Source: Chromatiales bacterium
GTDB taxonomy: Bacteria; Pseudomonadota; Gammaproteobacteria; SZUA-152
Length of the DNA stretch: 33,984 nt
NCBI GenBank assembly: GCA_026999335.1
Contig: JALTPW010000200.1
Coordinates: 1-33,984 of the forward strand
Reading direction: 5' to 3'
The notes below the pieces were generated by a model. That model ran no database searches, had not been told where the DNA came from, and was given only the letters and a program-made list of their open reading frames with translations. This document shows, one piece after another, positions 12,602-19,264 of this stretch (the stretch's first letter is position 1; each line of letters starts with the position of its first letter). The translations under genes were made by a program, and so were the position numbers.

Positions 12602-14992
12602 CTATCCCCCGACCCTGCGCAAATTGAAGGTTCTGGCCAGCTTGCTGGATATGGGCCCGCCACGGTCTACGTCGTCGGTGACGATAGAGACCACCAGGCC
12701 GGCTGGCGTCTGACCCACCTGAGCCTGGTTGATTTCCTTCGGCGACCCTTTGTTTTCGATGACCACCTTCACTTCACTCGGACTGGCACTCTGGGGTACC
12801 GATACTGGTCCACCATGTGCCAGGCGCAGGGGCGCCGTGAATGGCCGTACCAGGCCGCCGGCGGCGAACTTTGGCCTGCGGATGGCGTTGATCTCGTCCA
12901 GGAACTGCTTGCCATAGTGCTGCACGGCCGCGGCCCGCACCACGTACTCGCCGTTTGACAGCAGCGCAGGGATTGAGTCTGAGGTTGCCGTCCCCGGACC
13001 AGTGATCAGACCACCCTCGGCCTTGGTCTGGACTGGGAACAATCCACGGAAGAAATCACCGACACTGGCGAACAACGGGTCGAATGCAGCCGTCAGGGCG
13101 ATACGCTCGATCTCACGGATGATGGAAGCGGCAAAATCGCCGAAATTACGCTCGCCATCAAGCAGCCGGTCGGCGAAGTCCCGGCTCCAGCCACGGGTGG
13201 CCAGTATCAACTCGTCGAACATGGCCTGGCCGGCGTCACCCATGTCCTCGGTCGCGGCCTCGAACTCTTGTGAGGCCTCTACAATGGCGCGGCGCCAGTT
13301 CTCGATGGCTTCTGCGCTCCCTACGACGCCGAACTTTCCTTCCAAATAAAGCCGGTTGCGCTCCTCGATCTGAGCCGCGAAGCGTTCCTCTGCCGTACGC
13401 GTGCGCTCGATAATGGCCCGGGCCTTTTCCAGGTCGGCATTCTGCTGCGCCAGGGCCTGCTGGGCATCAATGGCTCGCTCTGCCAGATCCAGATCGGCCT
13501 GCGATGCCCCTAACAGCTCCAGCCGGTATAGGGCCACCTGTTTTGCTGTCAGCCCTGTCGTGGCGGCCTCCAGTTGCAGGGCCTGGACTGTTTTCGCTAT
13601 CGATTCTCTACGCTGCGCTTCGGAGTCCACCCCTATGGGTGTCGTGCCAGCCGATCCTTCTCGATCCTGCTGTCCCTCCGAGGCGTCCAGTTCCCGTTCT
13701 GCTAGTAGGCGTGCACGCCTGGCTTGCAATCTGGCAAGGATCGCTTCTGTCTTCGCCAGGGCCTGCTCTGACGCACCACTCTGGCGCTGTGCTTCCATGG
13801 CTCGTGTCACGGCTTGGATGTCGGCCTCGAGATTCTGCAACGCAGCACTCTGCTGCTCTGTGGCATCGGTCTGGGCGCGTGTCAGGGATGCTGCCGCCTG
13901 CTGCACAGACACGTAGGTCTTGGTACCTGCTGCAGCTGCGGTGAGTGCTGGTATCAGCACCTTTAGCCATGGCGGTGCCGGGATCTTGCTGGTGATGGAA
14001 GCAGTGGCGGCGAAGGAAGCAAATGCGGCCGCTGCTGCGAGGATACCTTCCTTGTTCTCCACCAGATACCGGATCGTCTCGCCTGTGAATTTCCCGAATG
14101 CCGCCATCCCTTCGCGAAACCCAGGCTTTGAGAACGACTCGCTGAGATCGCGCATGGCATCGACCAGGGCAGTGAGGAACCCACTGTCCGCGAATGCCAG
14201 CTTGAGCCGAAAAATCTCGGTGTTGAACCGGTTGATCTGTGCGGTGGCACTTTGCGCCGCCCGTGGCACCTGGGCACCAAACTCCTGCCTGATCTGGGCA
14301 GCGAATCTGGGCAGGAATCGTTCGGAAACCAAGCGGCCTTCCTGTAGAAATTTGTCCAGTTGCTGAGTGCTGACCCCGATCGACCGGGCCGCGATCTGGA
14401 ATGCTCCAAACAGCCGCTCACCGAGCTGCTGCCTCAGTTCTTCTGCGCTCACCACCCCCTTCGAGATGATCTGCTGCACGGCACGCAAGGCGCCCTCGGT
14501 ATCCGCAGTAGACAGGTTCAGTACCGTCGCAGCCTCGGCGATGGCAGAAAAGATGTCACGTACACCCTGGCCTTCCAGGGCCGTCCCTCGCGCGGACGCA
14601 GCCAGTTGCGCGAACTGCTGCGCAGCAGTCTCCAGGTCCAGACCGAGACGCTCCGCTTCTGCTGCGACGAACTGGAATTCCCGTTCTGCAGCTTCGGCGG
14701 ATCCGGTGGCGGCCTCCAGCCCATTGCGGATCCGCTCCATGGACAGGGCCGCACGGGTGACGTCACGCAGGAACAGCCCCAGGCCGATACTGGCGACGGC
14801 AGTCCTGAGTGACAGCACGGCACGGTGTGCGCCCAGGACTGCGCCTGAAAAATCGCGTGTCTGACGGGCAGTACGCTCGGACTGCTGGCCTGAGCGCTGG
14901 ATCTCCTTGACCAGCTTCTGCAGCTCAGCCTGCGCCTGACGGATGTCAGCGCGAACCCGGATCAGCAGCTCCTTGTCCTTGTTCCTAGACAT
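12602..14992 (-). CDS. Tail tape measure protein
   Basis: This is a 796-residue, strongly helical protein with a tape-measure domain at about residues 55-260 (SLRTAVASIGLGLFLRDVTR, RNGLEAATGSAEAAEREFQF, QLGERLFGAFQIAARSIGVS). A hydrophobic Ala-rich stretch lies near 315-335, long coiled-coil segments at 360-580, and a C-terminal Gly-rich region (KAEGGLITGPGTATSDSIPA) typical of tape measures. Using the usual rule of about 1.5 angstroms per residue, the tail would be near 120 nm. The gene follows the frameshifted chaperone gene and overlaps its end by eight bases, as in lambda-type tail operons. Confidence 0.93.
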   Translation of the reverse strand: MSRNKDKELLIRVRADIRQAQAELQKLVKEIQRSGQQSERTARQTRDFSGAVLGAHRAVLSLRTAVASIGLGLFLRDVTRAALSMERIRNGLEAATGSAEAAEREFQFVAAEAERLGLDLETAAQQFAQLAASARGTALEGQGVRDIFSAIAEAATVLNLSTADTEGALRAVQQIISKGVVSAEELRQQLGERLFGAFQIAARSIGVSTQQLDKFLQEGRLVSERFLPRFAAQIRQEFGAQVPRAAQSATAQINRFNTEIFRLKLAFADSGFLTALVDAMRDLSESFSKPGFREGMAAFGKFTGETIRYLVENKEGILAAAAAFASFAATASITSKIPAPPWLKVLIPALTAAAAGTKTYVSVQQAAASLTRAQTDATEQQSAALQNLEADIQAVTRAMEAQRQSGASEQALAKTEAILARLQARRARLLAERELDASEGQQDREGSAGTTPIGVDSEAQRRESIAKTVQALQLEAATTGLTAKQVALYRLELLGASQADLDLAERAIDAQQALAQQNADLEKARAIIERTRTAEERFAAQIEERNRLYLEGKFGVVGSAEAIENWRRAIVEASQEFEAATEDMGDAGQAMFDELILATRGWSRDFADRLLDGERNFGDFAASIIREIERIALTAAFDPLFASVGDFFRGLFPVQTKAEGGLITGPGTATSDSIPALLSNGEYVVRAAAVQHYGKQFLDEINAIRRPKFAAGGLVRPFTAPLRLAHGGPVSVPQSASPSEVKVVIENKGSPKEINQAQVGQTPAGLVVSIVTDDVDRGGPISSKLARTFNLRRVGG

Positions 14993-15580
14993 GACGCAAT
15001 CGCAGTCGTTCCACCAGTCTCCGGATGTCTTTCCCGTCTGCGGCGAACGCCGCCCTCATGTCTTCGATGCGATCGGCGCGGGCGATCCGGTCCTGGCGCA
15101 GGGCCTCACGGTAGTAGAGCTCGATCTGGCGGCGTGTATAGCTCCCGATCCGGTCTGGAGGGTGCCCATGGCGGATTAGTGTGGCGTAGACCTCACCGAA
15201 GCCATGCTCAGCGGCTGGCGTGTCACCGCCTGCATCACCAGCCGCCGCATGAAAAAACCGCCGTTGACCTCCCAGAACGCCATCATCAGTCGCTGCCCGT
15301 CGACATCCGACAGTGCCTCGACCCATGCTGGATCACGGTCTACGGCCTGTGCAATCAGACGTGTCATGACATCGGTATGACGGGTGAGGATCTCGTCCAG
15401 CACTGTGAGATCGATGTCCACATCGGGGTCCATCATCATCTGAGCCAGGTCATCGATCACTGGCTGTGCCCAGCGGCTGAGTCTGGCAGCCTCGATGAAA
15501 CCGAATTCCCGGACAACGACGGTCTCGCCGGCAATCTCGAGTTCGCGCTCTGGATGTAGGATGTCAAGGTCGGTACTCAT
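14985..15580 (-). CDS. GT-type tail assembly chaperone made by -1 frameshift
   Basis: After the slippery site at 15251-15257, a shift of -1 moves ribosomes from the frame of the 134-residue G-like protein into an open frame with no start codon of its own. That frame ends at 14985. The fusion would have 110 residues from the first frame and 88 from the second, 198 in total. The added part reads FHAAAGDAGGDTPAAEHGFG and continues with TRRQIELYYREALRQDRIAR, a typical T-extension helix. In lambda, gpGT links the tape measure to the tail tube protein during assembly. The extension overlaps the tape measure start. Confidence 0.85.
15176..15580 (-). CDS. G-type tail assembly chaperone, short form
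   Basis: Starting at the ATG at 15580 (MSTDLDILHPERELEIAGET), this 134-residue protein has an N-terminal beta segment (VVVREFGFIEAARLSRWAQP) and a helical core with Met-rich LAQMMMDPDVDIDL. These fit the G-like tail chaperone found between tail tube and tape measure genes. The end after the frameshift site (MRRLVMQAVTRQPLSMASVR) is made by ribosomes that do not shift. The short and long forms are normally produced in a fixed ratio. Confidence 0.85.
   Translation of the reverse strand: MSTDLDILHPERELEIAGETVVVREFGFIEAARLSRWAQPVIDDLAQMMMDPDVDIDLTVLDEILTRHTDVMTRLIAQAVDRDPAWVEALSDVDGQRLMMAFWEVNGGFFMRRLVMQAVTRQPLSMASVRSTPH
15211..15257 (-). promoter_or_regulatory. Programmed -1 frameshift signal
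   Basis: The minus strand has the canonical heptamer T TTT TTC (15251-15257) in the correct phase, with TTT and TTC as zero-frame codons. A five-base spacer (ATGCG) leads to a hairpin with perfect arms GCGGCTGG (15238-15245) and CCAGCCGC (15211-15218). The stem can extend by two pairs (one G-U) and has a 15-base loop. Slippery site, spacer and stem all match known -1 signals. The second frame is open for 88 codons past the site. Confidence 0.87.
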
Positions 15581-15741
15581 GCCGGCTCCGCACGCTTGGC
15601 TTCGATGAGCCGCTTTGCCTGGCTCGGCCTCAACTGGATCACATCGCCCTTTTTGCAGGGTTGTCCTGCATGTGTGTGATTGTCGTCCAATAATCTGACC
15701 TTTACGGTCTTGTGTGTCGTCTGGGTCTGTGTGTCGTTCAT
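15577..15741 (-). CDS. Small conserved phage protein (DUF7210-like), 54 aa
   Basis: The frame starts MNDTQTQTTHKTVKVRLLDD and continues with HTHAGQPCKKGDVIQLRPSQ, AKRLIEAKRAEPA. This pattern (a lysine-rich strand, THAG, KGD, then a helix ending in E-A) belongs to a family of small phage proteins found among tail and head genes. It looks like a short beta-clamp followed by a helix. It is between the tail tube and G-like genes and its stop overlaps the G start by four bases. The function is unknown. Confidence 0.7.
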   Translation of the reverse strand: MNDTQTQTTHKTVKVRLLDDNHTHAGQPCKKGDVIQLRPSQAKRLIEAKRAEPA

Positions 15742-15752
15742 TGTGCGATCCT

Positions 15753-16505
15753 CTAATCTTGTGCCTTGATACCGTAGAGCTGATCCCCAACTGCACGCTG
15801 TGTATCCAGGAGCAGAACACCATTGATGGTCATCGGACCAGGTTCGTCCGAGATCATGTTGTCCAGTGCGCCAGGGTCGAGCTGGACCTTGTACAGCTCC
15901 ACGCGCACCCGCTTGTCGGCATTGGCTGTGTTGATGCCGTTGAAGACCAGGAACTTGTCCTGGTTCTGCGGATTGATCTTGACGTGCTGCTGCGCCGCGT
16001 AGTTGTAGTCGATCTCCACCGCTGTTCCATCTGTGATCGTGCCGCCACTGATGAACTCGATAAGGCCCTCGTCGGCGTGCACAATGTAGTCCGTGTTCTC
16101 TACATACGTGGGAGTACCTCCCACGCCGGTGACCACCACGCTGCTGACATTGGTATGTTCCAGCGGCGTGAACTTGTCGAGATAGGCTGTATGCGCCTCG
16201 TTGGTGACACTGCCAGCAGCCTTGGCCGTTACCGCACCCTGTAGTGCCAGTTTCAGGTGCGATGGTTTGACACTGCGGAATCCGATGGACACGTTGTAAC
16301 TCGTACGTTTCACACCACTCGACCCGATGGCACCTGCACCTGTTGTGTTCTCGATGACCTCGAAACGCTCAACGTTCGGGGTCAACGACACGCTCTCGAG
16401 ATCGCCGACGAACTCGAGTCCCGTCGGTTGACCGTTTGCATCGCGTCCAGCAATCATCAGCGGGCCCTGACCGCGAAAATAGATGCTGTCGAATTGTTCT
16501 GGCAT
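15753..16505 (-). CDS. Major tail tube protein
   Basis: The 250-residue protein has the composition expected of a tail tube: beta-rich, few Cys, abundant Gly/Thr/Asn. The N-terminus reads MPEQFDSIYFRGQGPLMIAG, followed by LEFVGDLESVSLTPNVERFE and a TGAGAIGSSGVKRTSYNVSI segment typical of siphophage tube proteins. Its position between the tail terminator gene and the tail chaperone genes is the standard one. An insertion or added domain may account for the stretch after residue 110 (TPLEHTNVSSVVVTGVGGTP). Confidence 0.87.
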   Translation of the reverse strand: MPEQFDSIYFRGQGPLMIAGRDANGQPTGLEFVGDLESVSLTPNVERFEVIENTTGAGAIGSSGVKRTSYNVSIGFRSVKPSHLKLALQGAVTAKAAGSVTNEAHTAYLDKFTPLEHTNVSSVVVTGVGGTPTYVENTDYIVHADEGLIEFISGGTITDGTAVEIDYNYAAQQHVKINPQNQDKFLVFNGINTANADKRVRVELYKVQLDPGALDNMISDEPGPMTINGVLLLDTQRAVGDQLYGIKAQD

Positions 16506-16517
16506 GTCCGTCCTCCT

Positions 16518-16964
16518 CTAACTCAGGTTTGACCGAGGTGGGCCTGCGTCCAGGTAGACCACCACCCACCCATAGGGATGCTCCAGTTGCCGGGAATGCT
16601 CGACGCGCACGACGGACAGTCCCACACCCGGGATGGCACCGCGAGCCCATCCTTTGATGTCTTCGATGAGATCCAGCTCCGCGTCCTCGACGGCTTGAGG
16701 TTGGCTGTCGTCCGGTACCTTCAGATGGCCAATGAGAATCATCCTATGGGCCCCTTCCAGTGCCGTCATGCCGGGCCCATCCCTATACTGGCTCTCACCT
16801 GCAGAAATCAGCATGACCACGCCATCTGCCAGCTCCTGCGGCGTATGATCGTCGTAGTGCTTGAGCCAGCTGCGCTTGACGTGCCGTGTGCCCAAGGCGC
16901 TCTTCAGACTGGCTGCCACAGCATCCATACGGTCGTCCATGCGGCGGATCGGTGCGGCGATCAT
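16518..16964 (-). CDS. Tail terminator-like protein (lambda U position)
   Basis: The 148-residue protein has helical N-terminal residues (RMDDRMDAVAASLKSALGTR) and a beta core (LADGVVMLISAGESQ, HRMILIGHLKVPD) ending HPYGWVVVYLDAGPPRSNLS. This matches the size, general layout and position of tail terminators that stop tube growth and join the tail to the head. The gene starts within the last bases of the upstream connector gene. Assignment rests on position and general pattern. Confidence 0.7.
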   Translation of the reverse strand: MIAAPIRRMDDRMDAVAASLKSALGTRHVKRSWLKHYDDHTPQELADGVVMLISAGESQYRDGPGMTALEGAHRMILIGHLKVPDDSQPQAVEDAELDLIEDIKGWARGAIPGVGLSVVRVEHSRQLEHPYGWVVVYLDAGPPRSNLS

Positions 16965-17461
16965 TGCAACACCCTCTCGACGGCGGCCTCGATGCGGCGC
17001 CGAAAGCGGTCGCGATGCCTCTCGAATGCCGGTTCCATGAAGGGTTGCGCAGGCGTGCCGCTGCGGGCGATGTTGCGCGCGATCACGAAGGCCAGGTCGG
17101 CCTGGTCCATGTCTGGGTCGTCTGGGAGGATTCTGGCGACTCGGATCCAGTCCAGGATGTTGGCTACCGGAGGCATGCGTCCGGAGGGCGTGCCGGTCTC
17201 CCCATAGACACCGGTGCCGTCCTCGACGGCCTGAGCATAGTCCGTGGCGGCCAGTACCAGGCCCTCTAGCGGCGCTGTCTGGATGCCGCCGATGGCGTTG
17301 ACCAGTCGCGAGGTGGCCTTGGGTGCCCGGCGCCGCGCGGTTCGGGCCACTTCCAGCACCGTGCGCCCTACGACATCGTTCAGCGCCACGGCCAGCTGGC
17401 TGGGACGTTTCGCCATGGCCCGTCGCAGTCGGTCGGACTCGACGCGCATTTCCAGGCTCAT
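16961..17461 (-). CDS. HK97 gp10-like tail completion protein
   Basis: This is a 166-residue basic protein with MSLEMRVESDRLRRAMAKRP, then TVLEVARTARRRAPKATSRL, the ARRxAPxxTGxL-type motif of the HK97 gp10 / minor tail Z group. YAQAVEDGTGVYG follows, then a helical end (QPFMEPAFERHRDRFRRRIE). Such proteins complete the head-tail joint. It overlaps both neighbours by four bases. The family call is from the motif and position. Confidence 0.82.
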   Translation of the reverse strand: MSLEMRVESDRLRRAMAKRPSQLAVALNDVVGRTVLEVARTARRRAPKATSRLVNAIGGIQTAPLEGLVLAATDYAQAVEDGTGVYGETGTPSGRMPPVANILDWIRVARILPDDPDMDQADLAFVIARNIARSGTPAQPFMEPAFERHRDRFRRRIEAAVERVLQ

Positions 17462-18090
17462 GCCGCCATCCTCTCGAACAGCATCATCAAGGATTGGCTG
17501 AGCGCCGCGGGCGTGCCGTTTTTCGGCATGCTGCCTACGCCGGCGCTGCCGAGTTGCACGGGCTTGGTGACGTTGTTGTGGGCCAGCTCCTGCAGTGCCT
17601 GCGCAGCGGCGCGAATCAGCAGCAGGGGCCGGTCTGAGGACTGTACAGTGGTTTGCGATGGGTCCTCGTCAATACGGTGGGTGGCGAAGTAATAGAACTT
17701 GTACACTGCACCCAGATCTGCGATCTGTGCCGCTGTGGGTGCAGGATCCAGCCAGATCTCCTGGGTACCGGCACTCTCCACCAAACGCAGTACCGGTAGC
17801 CTCCCAACCCAGTTGGGATCCCAGGGCTTGCGGCTACTCCGCTCGTGCATGCCCCATAGTGCCACCTTCGGAGCCAGGATGTCTGGTGGCGCTGGATAGT
17901 TGGGCTGATCGGCGACCAGGTTCAGCGTGCCCAATAGTGTCCGGCGCCTGACTCTGGAGAGATCCCGGGCGGCGATATCCAGGTGGCGCCAGAAGTCGGA
18001 CCCATCCTCTGCCTGGAACTTGAGTGCGGCATCCATGAGGATGGCCTTCAGGTCCTCGACTAGGTCTGCCCGGCTCATGCTACCGCTCAT
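17458..18090 (-). CDS. Head-tail connector / adaptor protein
   Basis: The start is uncertain: ATG at 18090 (MSGSMSRADL), a GTG at 18102 and an ATG at 18078 are all possible, and I use 18090. The 210-residue product begins with helices (RADLVEDLKAILMDAALKFQ, FWRHLDIAARDLSRV), then YPAPPDILAPKVALWG and a beta region. It has the look of the connector proteins found in this phage group before the gp10-like gene. The C-terminus is helical. Exact family unconfirmed. Confidence 0.68.
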   Translation of the reverse strand: MSGSMSRADLVEDLKAILMDAALKFQAEDGSDFWRHLDIAARDLSRVRRRTLLGTLNLVADQPNYPAPPDILAPKVALWGMHERSSRKPWDPNWVGRLPVLRLVESAGTQEIWLDPAPTAAQIADLGAVYKFYYFATHRIDEDPSQTTVQSSDRPLLLIRAAAQALQELAHNNVTKPVQLGSAGVGSMPKNGTPAALSQSLMMLFERMAA

Positions 18091-18091
18091 C

Positions 18092-18346
18092 TCAGTGCCC
18101 ACTCATTTTCCGCACCAGACCCACGACATATTCGTAGGTCATGTAGCCAATGGCGCCGAGTACGGTGATTACACCCCATCCTGCCACCTGCTGCTTGACC
18201 CGGTCGTAGAAGCGCATGCGGCGCTCCTGCTGTTCGATCAGCCGTTCCAGCAGAGTGTGATGCTTGGCATGGATCCCAGCATCAATGGCCATGTGCTGTT
18301 GCATGGCCTCATTGACGGCATCCCTGATGTCTTCCTTCGTCAGCAT
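18092..18346 (-). CDS. One-span membrane protein next to the endolysin, 84 aa
   Basis: The ATG at 18346 has GGAGG four bases upstream; the ATG at 18349 is also possible. The first 50 residues are charged and helical (LTKEDIRDAVNEAMQQHMAI, LLERLIEQQERRMRFYDRV). One transmembrane helix follows (GWGVITVLGAIGYMTYEYVV) and a basic end. It is coupled to the endolysin gene by overlapping stop and start. Position next to an endolysin suggests a lysis role such as a pinholin-like or spanin-like partner, but one N-out or N-in helix alone does not settle that. Confidence 0.62.
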   Translation of the reverse strand: MLTKEDIRDAVNEAMQQHMAIDAGIHAKHHTLLERLIEQQERRMRFYDRVKQQVAGWGVITVLGAIGYMTYEYVVGLVRKMSGH

Positions 18347-18861
18347 CATGCCTCCGGCTTCATGATCAACTCGCGCCAGTTGACACCAGGCTGCTGAAAG
18401 TGAGGATATTCTCTCTTCTTCGGCGACCAGCGACCTGCCCACTCCAGGCCCACTGACTCACCAATCTCACCCATGCGCTGCCACAGCCGGTGGTCTTCTA
18501 CCAACTCAGTCCCCCACACAGGCTTTCCAGACCGCAGCGGTACGCAATCGAAGGCACGGCGATAGTTGTGGATGGATTGTCCAGGACCTGCCCAGGTCAC
18601 GACACGACTCTCGTATTGAGGCCCAACATCGATGAGCAGGTCACCGAGATCAGGACGGTGCCACTGGCGCCGCAGCTCATCTGCCTTCTCCATGATCTGC
18701 CACAGCGGGCGTCCCTGACGGTACAAGACGGCCTGTTCCCGCTCTGAGCGGTAAGTGCAGTAGATCAGGACCTCGAGGCCAGCATCGTCGCAGGCATCCA
18801 GGAACGCCAGAGCCAGCTCGAATGCAGGCGGTTTGAGGTCATTCAGTAGCTGGCTGGCCAT
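18346..18861 (-). CDS. M15-family peptidase, phage endolysin
   Basis: The 171-residue protein has the zinc-binding signature of M15 peptidases: SIHNYRRAFDC (His98, Asp105) and a C-terminal EWAGRW plus YPHFQ (Glu140, His154). The N-terminal segment VLIYCTYRSEREQAVLYRQG is characteristic of phage L-Ala-D-Glu endopeptidases such as the M15 endolysins of phages T5 and A500. No signal peptide is visible, so release to the wall needs a holin. Unusually it is embedded between the capsid-side and connector genes and is transcribed with the late genes. The catalytic residues appear intact. Confidence 0.88.
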   Translation of the reverse strand: MASQLLNDLKPPAFELALAFLDACDDAGLEVLIYCTYRSEREQAVLYRQGRPLWQIMEKADELRRQWHRPDLGDLLIDVGPQYESRVVTWAGPGQSIHNYRRAFDCVPLRSGKPVWGTELVEDHRLWQRMGEIGESVGLEWAGRWSPKKREYPHFQQPGVNWRELIMKPEA

Positions 18862-18862
18862 G

Positions 18863-19207
18863 TCAGCCCGAGGTCTCTCCCTGGCCGGCCTGGGCGCGGT
18901 CTGCGCGGGTCAGTTTCTCCTCGGCGATGGCCTGCAGCACACCCTTTCTGGGTTTCTCCGCTGCCCGCTCCATCTCGTCCAGCAAGGACAGCTGTTCGTC
19001 GTCGAGGGTAGGGAGCGCGGCGATCACCTCGGGCGCGTTTCCCTGGATGAGCAGCACAAGCGGGTCAGGCTCCTGTGGCGATTCCTGATGTGCTGTCTGG
19101 CCTGGGATCAATGTCTCCTCGACCTCTCTGGTCTCGCCAGGCCATAGGGTCACGGTGCCGATGTGCTGGATGCTGTCCGTTTCGTTGGTATAGGGTTTCT
19201 TGGCCAT
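18863..19207 (-). CDS. Hypothetical protein between capsid and endolysin, 114 aa
   Basis: This is an acidic, helical protein (MAKKPYTNETDSIQHIGTVT, then a Pro/Glu-rich linker and LDDEQLSLLDEMERAAEKPR). Its N-terminal 30 residues look like a short beta unit, and its C-terminus (LQAIAEEKLTRADRAQ) like an amphipathic helix. I do not recognise a family. By position just after the capsid gene it may be a head-completion or decoration-linked protein. The stop is one base from the endolysin start. Confidence 0.62.
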   Translation of the reverse strand: MAKKPYTNETDSIQHIGTVTLWPGETREVEETLIPGQTAHQESPQEPDPLVLLIQGNAPEVIAALPTLDDEQLSLLDEMERAAEKPRKGVLQAIAEEKLTRADRAQAGQGETSG

Positions 19208-19226
19208 ATTGCATTACCTTTGTTGT

Positions 19227-19250
19227 GCCGGCCGCCTGTAGGCGGCCGGC
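19227..19250. repeat. GC-rich perfect inverted repeat after the capsid gene
   Basis: Arms GCCGGCCGCCT (19227-19237) and AGGCGGCCGGC (19240-19250) are perfectly complementary with two bases between. A real RNA stem would open a four- to six-base loop. There is no T-run on the minus strand, so full termination is unlikely. It may stabilise the abundant capsid message or partly lower downstream expression. Confidence 0.6.
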
Positions 19251-19264
19251 AATTACGTCATACC

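Noticed and set aside
13401..13916. Long plus-strand frames opposite the tape measure gene
   Set aside because: Ser/Arg/Cys-rich products are typical antisense shadows of helical Ala/Glu/Arg coding sequence.
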